DNA from: Paenibacillus tritici | GTDB lineage: Bacteria > Bacillota > Bacilli > Paenibacillales > Paenibacillaceae | Direction: 5' to 3' | Length of the DNA stretch: 64,000 nt | Assembly: GCF_013204885.1 (NCBI RefSeq) | Contig: NZ_JABMKX010000025.1 | Span: forward strand, 18,198-82,197 | Shown here: piece after piece, positions 55,829-64,000 of the stretch | How positions within the stretch are numbered: position 1 is the first letter of the stretch | Layout: each line of letters opens with the position of its first letter | Made by a program: the position numbers and the translations under genes | Notes under the pieces: model-generated | What the model saw: only the letters and a program-made list of their open reading frames with translations | Told to the model about the DNA's origin: nothing | Database searches by the model: none

Positions 55829-55896
55829 GGTACCAGCTCTACAATACCAGAACTACCAGCACTGCACAGGCATTGATACAGGAGGAGAGAATAAGG

Positions 55897-57066
55897 ATGA
55901 CTTCAATACTTCCTCATGGAGGAACACTGATTCAGCGCATCGCCGCCGGAGAGCAGAGAGAAGCACTGCTGGAGCAGGCTTCAGCCCATACATCAATTGC
56001 ACTTAATACTTGGACTTTATCGGATCTGGACCTGATCGGTGTAGGGGCATTCTCGCCGCTTACCGGATTCTTGAACGAAGAGGATTATCATTCTGTAGTT
56101 ACAAGCATGCGGCTGGCTGACGGTACCGTGTGGAGTATTCCGGTTACGCTGGCTGTAGGCGAAGAGCAGGCGTCATCTCTTGCCGTAGGGGACAGAGTTT
56201 CACTGATTGGCGAGGAAGACGGTGTTGTCTACGGATTACTTGATATTGAGAGTATCTATACGGTAGATCAGCAGCTTGAAGCTCAGAATGTGTTCAGAAC
56301 AACCGATCCCGCGCATCCGGGTGTCAGCAAGCTGCTGGCCCGGCCGGCCACTTACGTAGGCGGACCCATAACTGTGCTCAATCGCCCGCAGCCGGAGAAA
56401 TTCGCTGAGTTCTATTTTGACCCCGCTGTGACGCGCCAGATCTTCGCAGAGAAGGGCTGGAGAACGGTTGTAGGCTTTCAGACGCGTAATCCGGTACATC
56501 GGGCCCATGAGTATATCCAGAAGTGCGCTATGGAGGTTGTAGACGCTCTTTTCCTGAATCCGCTGGTGGGTGAGACTAAATCGGACGATGTTCCGGCCAA
56601 TGTGCGGATGAAGAGTTATCTCGCGCTGCTGGAGAATTATTATCCGGAGAACCGTACATTTCTCGGGGTGTTTCCGGCGGCTATGCGATATGCAGGACCG
56701 CGTGAAGCGATTTTCCATGCGATGGTGCGCAAGAACTACGGGTGTACACACTTTATTGTCGGACGCGACCATGCCGGTGTAGGAGATTACTATGGCACGT
56801 ATGAAGCGCAGGAGATTTTTGCTAATTTCACCGCTGAGGAGCTCGGCATTACGCCGCTATTCTTCGAGCACAGCTTCTTCTGTGTGAAATGCGGGAATAT
56901 GGCCTCCAGCAAAACCTGCCCGCATCCGGGCGACCAGCATTTGACGCTATCGGGTACGAAGGTACGTGCGCTGCTGCGTGACGGTCAGTGCCCGCCTCCA
57001 GAATTCACGCGTCCTGAGGTGGCGCAGATTCTGATTGAAGGCATGTCTTCAGAAGTCTCCGTATAG
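55897..57066 (+). CDS. sat: Sulfate adenylyltransferase
   Basis: 389 residues, homohexameric ATP sulfurylase type. Catalytic QTRNPVHRAHEY and GRDHAGVGDYYG are present, with a zinc-like Cys cluster (CVKCGNMASSKTCPH) near the end. Makes APS from sulfate and ATP. The start at 55897 follows GGAGGAG. Forms a two-gene assimilatory sulfate operon with cysH; no cysC is present here. Confidence 0.93.
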   Translation: MTSILPHGGTLIQRIAAGEQREALLEQASAHTSIALNTWTLSDLDLIGVGAFSPLTGFLNEEDYHSVVTSMRLADGTVWSIPVTLAVGEEQASSLAVGDRVSLIGEEDGVVYGLLDIESIYTVDQQLEAQNVFRTTDPAHPGVSKLLARPATYVGGPITVLNRPQPEKFAEFYFDPAVTRQIFAEKGWRTVVGFQTRNPVHRAHEYIQKCAMEVVDALFLNPLVGETKSDDVPANVRMKSYLALLENYYPENRTFLGVFPAAMRYAGPREAIFHAMVRKNYGCTHFIVGRDHAGVGDYYGTYEAQEIFANFTAEELGITPLFFEHSFFCVKCGNMASSKTCPHPGDQHLTLSGTKVRALLRDGQCPPPEFTRPEVAQILIEGMSSEVSV

Positions 57067-57088
57067 TCTGGAACAGCCAGTACTATTT

Positions 57089-57140
57089 GGCCCTCTTGTC
57101 CCATATAGATGAGTAGAATCTATCGGGACGAGGGGGTCTT
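57089..57140 (+). terminator. Long hairpin after sat
   Basis: GGCCCTCTTGTCCC with ATAGAT pairs with ATCTAT and GGGACGAGGGGGTC across GAGTAGA, mostly complementary. It overlaps the cwlD ribosome binding site, so it may also reduce cwlD translation from read-through transcripts. Confidence 0.6.
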
Positions 57141-57144
57141 TGTT

Positions 57145-57891
57145 ATGTCTGGAGGGCAGCGGCGTAAATTCTCGGTCTGGATCTCTTGGAGCAGCATCAA
57201 AAAAAGCTTCCTAGGCGCTATACTACTCGCTGTGATGATCGGTATCATCGCATATGATATGCCGACTGCCAGGACAGTCAACTATTGGAGCCTGCCGCTG
57301 TCCGGCAAGGTCATTGCCATTGATGCAGGCCACGGCGGGCCGGATGGTGGGGCGGTGAGCCGGTCGGGTCTGATTGAGAAGGAGATCAATCTCGCTGTAT
57401 CGCTGTACTTGCGTGATTATCTGCAGCAGGCAGGGGCAATCGTGGTCATGACCCGGGAAGGGGATTATGATCTCGCCCAGGACAACACCAAAGGGTACGC
57501 AAAGCGCAAGACAGAGGACCTGAAGCAGCGGGTGCGGAGCATTGAGGAGAAGGGGGCGGATCTATTCATCAGCGTACATATGAACAGTATTCCTTCCAAC
57601 CGCTGGAGCGGGGCGCAGACCTTCTATTATCCAAGCAACGAGGGGAACAAGGCATTGGCCGAACGGGTGCAGGATGAACTTCGGGCAACGCTTGAGAATA
57701 CAGACCGGGTGGCGAAGACCGCGAACACCATTTATTTGTTAAAAGTCTTAAAGATGCCATCCGTGTTAGTGGAGGTAGGCTTCCTGTCCCATCCTCAGGA
57801 GTCCTTGCTGCTTGGGGATGATGTGTATCAGCGGAAGGTCGCTACCAGCATCTACCGGGGAATTCTGCGGTACAGCACGGAGCAGCCATAG
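57145..57891 (+). CDS. cwlD: N-acetylmuramoyl-L-alanine amidase CwlD
   Basis: 248 residues: N-terminal transmembrane anchor (about 17-38), then an Amidase_3 domain with AIDAGHGGPDGG (zinc His), Glu in EKEINLAVS, and SVHMNS (second His). With PdaA it makes muramic-delta-lactam of the spore cortex. GTG/ATG choice: ATG 57145 follows GAGGGGG. Same order cwlD-mrp-gerD-kbaA-pdaB as B. subtilis. Confidence 0.92.
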   Translation: MSGGQRRKFSVWISWSSIKKSFLGAILLAVMIGIIAYDMPTARTVNYWSLPLSGKVIAIDAGHGGPDGGAVSRSGLIEKEINLAVSLYLRDYLQQAGAIVVMTREGDYDLAQDNTKGYAKRKTEDLKQRVRSIEEKGADLFISVHMNSIPSNRWSGAQTFYYPSNEGNKALAERVQDELRATLENTDRVAKTANTIYLLKVLKMPSVLVEVGFLSHPQESLLLGDDVYQRKVATSIYRGILRYSTEQP

Positions 57892-57935
57892 AACCAAGGG
57901 ATTAGGGCAGGGACTACTCTTCCCCCGGAGGGTAA

Positions 57936-57944
57936 TGCTATAAT
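57936..57944 (+). promoter_or_regulatory. Extended -10 promoter for the Mrp/SalA gene
   Basis: TGCTATAAT is a perfect extended -10, 48 bases before the start codon; no good -35. Confidence 0.5.
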
Positions 57945-57992
57945 AGATGCAAATACCGGGGCTTACCGCCGGACAGAAACAGAGGTGCTTCC

Positions 57993-59102
57993 ATGCTGAC
58001 CAGGGAACAAATTCAGGAACTTTTGCAGCCGCTCACAGACCCGGAATCCGGAAAAAGCCTTGTTGAATTGCAGCTAATCCGCGACATCATGGTCAAAGAA
58101 GACCGGATATCGTTATCCATCGTGTGTCTTGACTCCGATGAGAAGAAGCGCATGGAGCTGGAACAGCAGGTGCGTGATCTGCTTACGGAGGGCGGGGCTG
58201 AGAATATTCACATCCGCCTGCGTGATGCCACCGATTATGAACGTGCTATGTTCCGCGGAGAGGGCGAAGACGGCGAGCCGGATTCCGAACAAGGGGAGAA
58301 GCTCAAAGGACACGCAGCGGGCCTTGAGGGGCATGAGCTGATCAATGAGAACTCAGGTGTGAACTTTATTGCTATTGCCAGCGGTAAGGGGGGAGTCGGG
58401 AAATCTACGGTCACCGTGAATCTTGCCGTAGCACTAGCCCGGAAAGGCAAAAAAGTCGGCCTGATTGATGCTGACATCTACGGCTTCAGTATCCCGGATA
58501 TGATGGGGATTGAAGAGGGACCGGTCGTCGATGAAGGAACTATTATTCCGGTAGAACGTTTTGGAGTGAAGGTCATGTCCATGGGCTTCTTTATCCGTGA
58601 GAATAGTCCGGTGATCTGGAGAGGGCCGATGCTGGGCAAAATGCTGCGTCAGTTCTTCGCCGATGTGGGTTGGGGCGAGCTTGATTATCTACTGCTGGAT
58701 CTGCCTCCGGGTACGGGGGATGTGGCGCTCGATGTACATCAGATGCTGCCGCACAGCAAAGAGATCATTGTAACTACTCCTCATGCAACGGCTGCCTTTG
58801 TGGCTGCGAGAGCAGGCTCAATGGCTCTGCAGACGGAGCATGAAATCCTTGGGGTCATCGAGAACATGGCTTATTACGAATGCTCCTCCTGCGGCAAAAA
58901 GGATTATATCTTCGGACGCGGCGGCGGAGCCCGTCTGGCTGAAACGCTGCATACAGAGCTGCTGGCCCAGGTGCCGCTGGGTGCACCGGATAACCATATC
59001 TCCGAGCCGGACTTCTCACCGTCGGTCTATAAGGCGGAGACAGCCACCGGAATGTTATTCGCAGAAATTGCAGACAAGCTGATTGCCAAATACGAGCAAT
59101 AA
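57993..59102 (+). CDS. salA: Mrp/ApbC/SalA-family P-loop ATPase
   Basis: 369 residues. N-terminal DUF59-like part (about 1-90), a charged linker, deviant Walker A SGKGGVGKST, and DLPPGTGDVAL. The Cys pair CSSC (near residue 300) can hold a bridging Fe-S cluster. The family carries Fe-S clusters; in B. subtilis the gene here, salA, is also a regulator of protease genes. The B. subtilis locus is identical. Dual role not shown by sequence. Confidence 0.85.
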   Translation: MLTREQIQELLQPLTDPESGKSLVELQLIRDIMVKEDRISLSIVCLDSDEKKRMELEQQVRDLLTEGGAENIHIRLRDATDYERAMFRGEGEDGEPDSEQGEKLKGHAAGLEGHELINENSGVNFIAIASGKGGVGKSTVTVNLAVALARKGKKVGLIDADIYGFSIPDMMGIEEGPVVDEGTIIPVERFGVKVMSMGFFIRENSPVIWRGPMLGKMLRQFFADVGWGELDYLLLDLPPGTGDVALDVHQMLPHSKEIIVTTPHATAAFVAARAGSMALQTEHEILGVIENMAYYECSSCGKKDYIFGRGGGARLAETLHTELLAQVPLGAPDNHISEPDFSPSVYKAETATGMLFAEIADKLIAKYEQ

Positions 59103-59125
59103 ACATTCCGCGATGCGCATGCAAA

Positions 59126-59164
59126 AATAAGGCCTGCCCCATTCCTGGGGCAAGGCCTTATTTG
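59126..59164. terminator. Bidirectional terminator between salA and gerD
   Basis: AAATAAGGCCTGCCCCA pairs with TGGGGCAAGGCCTTATTT around TTCC; A-run and T-run on each side serve both strands. Confidence 0.85.
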
Positions 59165-59166
59165 AA

Positions 59167-59880
59167 TTACGAACCAGATCCTGAACCGGAATCGTCTCCG
59201 CCTTCCTGTTTTTCTCCTCCGCCTTCTTTTTCCTCCCCGCCGCCTTCGCCTTTTCCTGCATCCTTTTTCTCAACCTTGGGCTGCAGCTCATCCTGAACTA
59301 CACTTTTGAGCAGAGTAAGGACTTCCATACGGAACAGCGGATTTTGCATAGCCTCCTGCATAATGGTCATGGACTGTTTGCGGTAATCCGGAGTCTTAGT
59401 AAGATCGAGGAACATTTTCATCATTTCGGGCGATTTCATGATTTCTCCAACAGACTTCTGATAAGTGGGGTCCTTGATCAATTGAAGATGCAGTTCCTTG
59501 CTCTCTTTATTAATCGCTTTGGCGAAATCCCCGGCAAATTGCGGGTCGGTCATGATTTTTTCGATTTCCTTCTGATACTCGGGTGCTGTAAGAGTATCCT
59601 TAACGGCAATCCTAATCTGCTCTGTCGTCTGCATAGGCATCATTTTCATGCTTATCCCGCCGCTGCCGCCGCCACCCTCATCTGAGCTGGGGGTAGACAG
59701 GGCTTCCTCTACAGCCTTTTTACCTTCGTCGCTCTTTAATATATCTACAACCATCGTCTTCATTTCCTTATATCCGCCCTGTCCACCGGAAGAAGAACTG
59801 CTCTGTTCGCCTCCGCAGGCGGTTAACGTGATCGCCAAGCCGAGTGCCAAGCCTCCAGACCATAGAGCCCTCCATTTCAT
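59167..59880 (-). CDS. gerD: Spore germination lipoprotein GerD
   Basis: 237 residues. Lipobox LTAC near residue 22 with a preceding signal peptide, then a helical core (about 60-190) with EKIMTDPQFAGDF and a low-complexity Gly/Glu/Lys tail of about 40 residues. GerD clusters nutrient receptors into germinosomes in the spore inner membrane. Gene order as in B. subtilis. The tail is longer than in the B. subtilis protein. Confidence 0.88.
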   Translation of the reverse strand: MKWRALWSGGLALGLAITLTACGGEQSSSSSGGQGGYKEMKTMVVDILKSDEGKKAVEEALSTPSSDEGGGGSGGISMKMMPMQTTEQIRIAVKDTLTAPEYQKEIEKIMTDPQFAGDFAKAINKESKELHLQLIKDPTYQKSVGEIMKSPEMMKMFLDLTKTPDYRKQSMTIMQEAMQNPLFRMEVLTLLKSVVQDELQPKVEKKDAGKGEGGGEEKEGGGEKQEGGDDSGSGSGS

Positions 59881-59999
59881 TGGCGCTGCCCTCCTTTATT
59901 AGAATCAATGATTGTAGTATGCCGCCCGCAGGTACATTTATGTTGAAGAGTAATGGTTTTTTGACGGTAACCTTGGTAAAATAAATCTGACACGGGGAG

Positions 60000-60599
60000 G
60001 TGAAGGCGCTGAGCTTAAGAAAATGGTTTTATTTGTTCTGGACCACGCTTTTGATCGGTGCAGGCGGGGCCGTGATTGCCGGTCTTGCTCTGCAGATAGT
60101 GAATGGCGGAATTCAATTTAAAAGCACCGCCGACTTTTTCCTCTACGCCCTGATTCTTCTTGGCTACGGAGCGCTTGTTAGCGTATATGCCCAGCTCGGA
60201 TTCTTCGCTTATCTTATTCTCAACTATACGGGCATCGGCGTATTTCCGCGTAAGGCTTGGCGATACATACAACTGGTGCTTGCAGTGCTTGCGCTGCTGG
60301 AGCTGATGTTCCTCCGCACCTTTGTCAGCGGGGACCGGAGTGTGGGTTCAGATCTGACGCTGGGCGTGGCTATTCTGCTGACAGCCCTTATGGTATCCTG
60401 GTTCAAAATACGCAGCACGAATGCATCAGCCTGGGTCCCCACCTTTTTCTTCATGACAGCCATCACAATAGTGGAGATTATCGGCGTCCTCCGCATTGGC
60501 GTGGACAGCGCTACCGTATTTATTCTTGTCCCGCTTATCGCCTGTAATGCCTTCCAGATTCTGATGCTGCACCGTATTCTGAAACCGGCCTCACTCTGA
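60000..60599 (+). CDS. kbaA: KinB-signalling pathway membrane protein KbaA
   Basis: 199 residues, six predicted transmembrane helices. In B. subtilis KbaA is needed for full activity of the sporulation kinase KinB. The start is uncertain: GTG 60000 overlaps the GGGGAGGTG site, and a CTG at 60009 would have normal spacing. TTGACG at 59961 may be a -35. Confidence 0.85.
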   Translation: MKALSLRKWFYLFWTTLLIGAGGAVIAGLALQIVNGGIQFKSTADFFLYALILLGYGALVSVYAQLGFFAYLILNYTGIGVFPRKAWRYIQLVLAVLALLELMFLRTFVSGDRSVGSDLTLGVAILLTALMVSWFKIRSTNASAWVPTFFFMTAITIVEIIGVLRIGVDSATVFILVPLIACNAFQILMLHRILKPASL

Positions 60600-60609
60600 A
60601 ATTATGAAT

Positions 60610-60663
60610 AAAGCCAAAACCCCACCCCTCTGGATCTAACCAGGGAGGCGGGGTTTTGGCTTT
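60610..60663. terminator. Terminator after kbaA
   Basis: AAAGCCAAAACCCC and CCTCTGG pair with CCAGGGAGG and GGGGTTTTGGCTTT, a long stem. Confidence 0.85.
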
Positions 60664-60732
60664 GCTGATGTGAAGAGGTTAAAATGAAGCCCAAGAGGTT
60701 AATCTTAAAGAACAGAGTGGAGGAGGGAATAT

Positions 60733-61554
60733 ATGAACATCAAGCGCTATATGATAAAAGACACAAATGAAACACGCCTGAAGGACCTCGATCCGGATGA
60801 ACTGGGTGAATTCAAATCCAAAGAAGAAGCAGAAGCCAAAACAGAGAAGCTGAAGGAACGGCTGGTGAAGCTGCAGGATATCCTGTTTGCCCAAAAGAAG
60901 CATTCGCTGCTGGTGATCCTGCAAGGAATGGATTCAAGCGGAAAAGACGGCACAGTTAAGCATATTTTCTCCGGCGTCAATCCGCAAGGCTTCATCGTTA
61001 CCAGCTTTAAGAAGCCGTCACTGGAGGAGGAAGCTCACGATTTCCTGTGGAGAGTCCATATGAAGACCCCGCCCAAAGGCTATATAGCGGCGTTCAACCG
61101 GTCGCATTATGAGGATGTGCTGGTGCCCCGGGTGCATGGCAGTCTGAGTAAAGAAGATGCCAAGCGGCGTTTCCGCTACATCCGCCAGTTTGAGGAGATG
61201 CTGGCGGAGGAGGGGACAACGGTAATTAAGCTCTTTTTGCATATCTCCAAGGAGAAGCAGCTCGAGAAAATCCAGGAGCGGCTTGACGATCCGGCGAAGC
61301 ATTGGAAATTCGATGCCAGTGATCTGCAGGAACGCGAATACTGGGACGATTATCAACAGGCGTACGAGGATGTTTTCCGCGAGAGCAGTATAGACAAAGC
61401 CCCGTGGTACTGGATTCCTGCGAATCACCGCTGGTATCGCAACTATCTGGCGCTGAAGATTGTGGTTAAGACACTGGAGGGGCTTGACCTGAGTTACCCG
61501 AAGCTGAACACTCCAACTCCGGATATTTCCCAGCTCATCTCGCCGCGCCACTAA
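60733..61554 (+). CDS. PPK2-family polyphosphate kinase
   Basis: 273 residues. Walker A GMDSSGKDGT, the lid and RSHYEDVLVPRV motif, and the C-terminal IPANHRWYRNYLA are typical of PPK2. These enzymes phosphorylate AMP, ADP or GDP from polyphosphate; class (I, II or III) is not decided here. AGGAGGGA lies upstream. A 10-bp direct repeat AAGAGGTTAA (60673 and 60693) precedes it. Confidence 0.9.
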   Translation: MNIKRYMIKDTNETRLKDLDPDELGEFKSKEEAEAKTEKLKERLVKLQDILFAQKKHSLLVILQGMDSSGKDGTVKHIFSGVNPQGFIVTSFKKPSLEEEAHDFLWRVHMKTPPKGYIAAFNRSHYEDVLVPRVHGSLSKEDAKRRFRYIRQFEEMLAEEGTTVIKLFLHISKEKQLEKIQERLDDPAKHWKFDASDLQEREYWDDYQQAYEDVFRESSIDKAPWYWIPANHRWYRNYLALKIVVKTLEGLDLSYPKLNTPTPDISQLISPRH

Positions 61555-61571
61555 ATATTCCTTAAGCGTTG

Positions 61572-62375
61572 TTACATTCCGGCTGCGTCTTCCAGGCCAT
61601 CATCGAGCCAGGCTGAATCGCGGACTTCCTTACCGCTTGCATTGCTTTGGCTGATCAGCTCAGATACGGTAACGAACTCATACCCTTGGCTGCGAAGCTT
61701 ATCAATAATCTGAGGCAGAGCTTCATGCGTTTGTTTGCAGGAGTCGCTGGCATGCAGCAGCACAATATCGCCGGGATGGGCCTTACTCGTTACACGGTTT
61801 ACGATATTGTCCACACCGATGTTCTTCCAGTCCAGTGAGTCCGTGTCCCATTGAATGACTTTATAGCCCAGATCGGTGGCAACCTGCAGTACTCTTTTGT
61901 CAAAATCGCCGTTAGGCATTCTGATCAGATTAGGCTGTGAACCTGTGAGCTCCGTCAAAACCGTATGCGCAGTGCTGATCTGTGTGCGGATCTCTTCATT
62001 GCTTAGCGTGCTGTAATTCACATGCTTATGACCATGGCTGCCGATCTCATATCCGGCGTCTTTGATGCTGGTAACGATCTCAGGATGTGTCTTGCTCCAG
62101 GGGGAGGACAGGAAGAATGTCGCCTTATCCACCTTTTTGTCTTCCAGCACCTTCAGAATCGGCTCGGGCCTTTTTTCTCCCCAGCTGATATCGAAGGTTA
62201 AGGCAATCAGCTTCTTTTCCGTCGGCACACTGTAAATGGCGGAAGGGGCTGCTTCAGAGAACACGGTGATGTTGCCCCTTTCCACATACACGACGCCGGC
62301 GGTAAGAAGCGCAGCAGCAAAGATGTAAAGGAACCGTTTTATCTTTTTGCCGCTAAATACATAAAAAGAATTCAT
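61572..62375 (-). CDS. pdaB: Polysaccharide deacetylase PdaB
   Basis: 267 residues: N-terminal membrane anchor, then a NodB domain with TFDISWGEKR (motif 1, Asp), SHGHKHVNYS (metal His pair) and VLLHAS (C-terminal His). PdaB is needed to keep spores stable. The ATG at 62375 follows GAGGAG; an upstream ATG at 62396 is in frame but lacks a site. Confidence 0.88.
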   Translation of the reverse strand: MNSFYVFSGKKIKRFLYIFAAALLTAGVVYVERGNITVFSEAAPSAIYSVPTEKKLIALTFDISWGEKRPEPILKVLEDKKVDKATFFLSSPWSKTHPEIVTSIKDAGYEIGSHGHKHVNYSTLSNEEIRTQISTAHTVLTELTGSQPNLIRMPNGDFDKRVLQVATDLGYKVIQWDTDSLDWKNIGVDNIVNRVTSKAHPGDIVLLHASDSCKQTHEALPQIIDKLRSQGYEFVTVSELISQSNASGKEVRDSAWLDDGLEDAAGM

Positions 62376-62508
62376 AAAGTCGCGCTCCTCTCCCATGCGA
62401 AATGCTTGTTTGTTCTAAATGTATGCTCGTACAGGACGCTTATGACCTCAGATATGAATCAATCGAGACGAAATACAAAATAGACGTAGTCCCATTCAGG
62501 AGGTAAGC

Positions 62509-63120
62509 ATGTTATCTTTTAATACATTTATTAAGGATCTAAGGACAATTCGCGCAGCACTGCTGCTGGCTACCCTGCTATTCATAGCTGGAGGAGTGAT
62601 GGGTTGGATCGGCACGGGAAGTCTTCAAGAGCTGCTGAATGAGCAATTGAAGGGAATCAGTCAGATTAGCGGGGACCTTAGGGAGTCGTCTAACCCGCAG
62701 TGGAGCTTTTTTGTCTTCATCTTTCTGAACAATAGCATCAAAAGCGTCGTAATCATATTTCTGGGGGCGTTATTCGGTCTCTTGCCTGCCATATTCCTAT
62801 TAATTAACGGTGCGGTTATTGGTTATCTGATTCATTTGTCCGCGATACAGGGACAGGATCTGTTCACGCTGATTGTAAAAGGACTGCTGCCGCATGGAAT
62901 TATTGAGATTCCGGCAATCATCATTGCCTGCGCTTTTGGGATAGCGTTTGGGAGTAAGGTATGGTCTACGCTCTTGGCGGCAATCACACGGAGTGAGAGA
63001 AGGGCAGTGGTATGGCCGGCCTTTATGCGCCAGACTTTGACCGCTTCCTTCTGGATTGTTATTCTCCTGTTCGTTGCAGCCATTATTGAGAGCACAATAA
63101 CATTTTCGCTTTTATCATAA
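62509..63120 (+). CDS. SpoIIM-family (DUF95) membrane protein
   Basis: 203 residues, five or six predicted transmembrane helices, with HGIIEIPAIIIACAFGIAFG, the signature of the SpoIIM/DUF95 family. SpoIIM acts with SpoIID and SpoIIP in engulfment. Whether this is the functional SpoIIM or a paralogue is not decidable here. AGGAGG precedes the ATG. Confidence 0.75.
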   Translation: MLSFNTFIKDLRTIRAALLLATLLFIAGGVMGWIGTGSLQELLNEQLKGISQISGDLRESSNPQWSFFVFIFLNNSIKSVVIIFLGALFGLLPAIFLLINGAVIGYLIHLSAIQGQDLFTLIVKGLLPHGIIEIPAIIIACAFGIAFGSKVWSTLLAAITRSERRAVVWPAFMRQTLTASFWIVILLFVAAIIESTITFSLLS

Positions 63121-63360
63121 AATCCTTGGGAATTGTGCATAACATTAAAGCCGAAACATTTGGGTCTATTTCCAGGTTGAATGAAGAGAGGCCATAACTG
63201 GAATTTTCTTATGATTATGGTTATAGATTCAGTACTCCGGTTAATCTAGTGTAAGCACTTCAATAAAGAGCTTCCCACATCAAATGGCAGTCTTCGCGTT
63301 AAATGATAAGGCATTTGATGATTTTGAATAACTATGAATTTCATGAAGGAGGCCAAGCAT

Positions 63361-63591
63361 ATGTTGGGAATGTTATTCAATGAGAAGGAATGCAAGGAGC
63401 TGGACTATGTATTGCGCAAAGAACTGGATGAAATGCTATTGGATATGAGTGACCAGCGATTAGACCAGAACATTAGACAGGCTATTGCCAATCGATATAA
63501 AACGGTATTCCGGATGTATGCGCGTTTTGCTCCCCAGAAAGAGTTGTCCAAGTATGCTTGGGGTGGACGTTCTTCTCAGTTCAAACATTAA
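63361..63591 (+). CDS. Conserved small protein of unknown function
   Basis: 76 residues, rich in Glu, Leu and Arg and probably helical: NEKECKELDYVLRKELDEML. ATG 63361 follows AAGGAGG; the frame runs back to 63334 before that site. Lies before the rRNA operon. The 240-base gap upstream (63121-63360) shows no clear element. Confidence 0.7.
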   Translation: MLGMLFNEKECKELDYVLRKELDEMLLDMSDQRLDQNIRQAIANRYKTVFRMYARFAPQKELSKYAWGGRSSQFKH

Positions 63592-63645
63592 GTTGTGAGC
63601 GGGATGAAATCCGGATAAATAAAATGAATTGAATAGCTTGACGAA

Positions 63646-63687
63646 AAGGGAGCCGACATGATACATTATATCTCGCGCTCCTTTTAA
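63646..63687 (+). terminator. Terminator-like hairpin before the rRNA operon
   Basis: AAAAGGGAGC and GCGCTCCTTTT pair imperfectly around a long loop, followed by AATTGTTTT. Confidence 0.5.
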
Positions 63688-63746
63688 TTGTTTTAAGAGA
63701 AGCCGCAGGCAAGAAATAATGAAAATAAACTTTTTCAAAAAAAAGC

Positions 63747-63776
63747 TTGCCAAACAACGAAACACTATGATATATT
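63747..63776 (+). promoter_or_regulatory. rRNA operon promoter
   Basis: TTGCCA (63747-63752), 18-base spacer, TATATT (63771-63776), with an A/T-rich upstream stretch (CTTTTTCAAAAAAAA) that could act as an UP element. The leader to about 63935 includes TGATCTTTGAAAACTGA, a common rRNA leader sequence in Bacillota. Confidence 0.75.
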
Positions 63777-63935
63777 ATGAAGGTCGCCGCTGAGATGCGG
63801 TGAAGAGCTAAAATGAGACATTGATCTTTGAAAACTGAACAACGAGTGAGTGGGAAATCACGAAAGTGAATTCCAAAAAAGAGAATGTAAATTCTCGTCA
63901 GATGTTTCAAAATGAGCAATCGCTCTTTTCAATAC

Positions 63936-64000
63936 TAATTGGAGAGTTTGATCCTGGCTCAGGACGAACGCTGGCGGCATGCCTAATACATGCAAGTCGA
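63936..64000 (+). rRNA. 16S ribosomal RNA, 5' end only
   Basis: GGAGAGTTTGATCCTGGCTC and GACGAACGCTGGCGGCATGC match the universal 5' end of 16S rRNA. The window ends inside the gene; the exact 5' end is estimated. Confidence 0.97.

Overview
The window is chromosomal DNA of an endospore-forming Bacillota, most likely Paenibacillus or a close relative. It carries the Bacillus-type order rlmB-rae1-sigH-rpmG-secE-nusG-rplKAJL-rpoBC-str-S10-spc-alpha, followed by truA and rplM-rpsI. Sporulation and germination genes (sigH, cwlD, gerD, kbaA, pdaB) are present, and the first bases of a 16S rRNA gene lie at the right edge. Assignment to genus is inference from gene order, protein sequences and strong GGAGG-type ribosome binding sites.

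Layout. 1-18786 holds the end of rlmB, rae1, sigH, the secE-nusG-ribosomal protein block with an L10 leader, rpoB, rpoC, a small L7Ae-type protein, and rpsL-rpsG-fusA-tuf. 18787-20690 is an insert between tuf and rpsJ: a cupin gene and a V4R-domain gene, divergent from a Crp/Fnr-type regulator, with a perfect FNR box between them. 20720-36067 is the S10-spc-alpha superoperon from rpsJ to rplQ, including secY, adk, map and infA. The ecfA/ecfA2/ecfT genes that usually sit between rplQ and truA are absent. 36247-38112 is truA, an L13 leader, rplM and rpsI.

38266-54899 is an accessory contractile phage-tail module. An ImmA/IrrE-type protease and an XRE repressor (minus strand) face a sigma-region-4-like activator across an intergenic region with four related operator-like sites. 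Downstream come tail sheath, tube, a tail chaperone with a programmed -1 frameshift, tape measure, gpX, gpD, gpV, gpU, gp25/W, gpJ, gpI and a 1171-residue fibre. The fibre ends in two blocks of seven repeats, predicted as two beta-propellers. No capsid, portal, terminase, integrase or replication gene is present, so the cluster looks like a domesticated tail-only particle (R-type tailocin) rather than a prophage.

55036-63591 returns to host genes: cysH and sat for sulfate assimilation, cwlD, an Mrp/SalA ATPase, gerD, kbaA, a PPK2 polyphosphate kinase, pdaB, a SpoIIM-family membrane protein and a small conserved protein. The rRNA promoter, leader and the first 65 bases of 16S rRNA follow.

The most notable points are the tailocin-like module with its double-propeller fibre and frameshift signal, the self-consistent FNR-type regulatory insert inside the translation superoperon, and an arginine in ribosomal protein S12 at the position where Lys-to-Arg gives streptomycin resistance in other bacteria.
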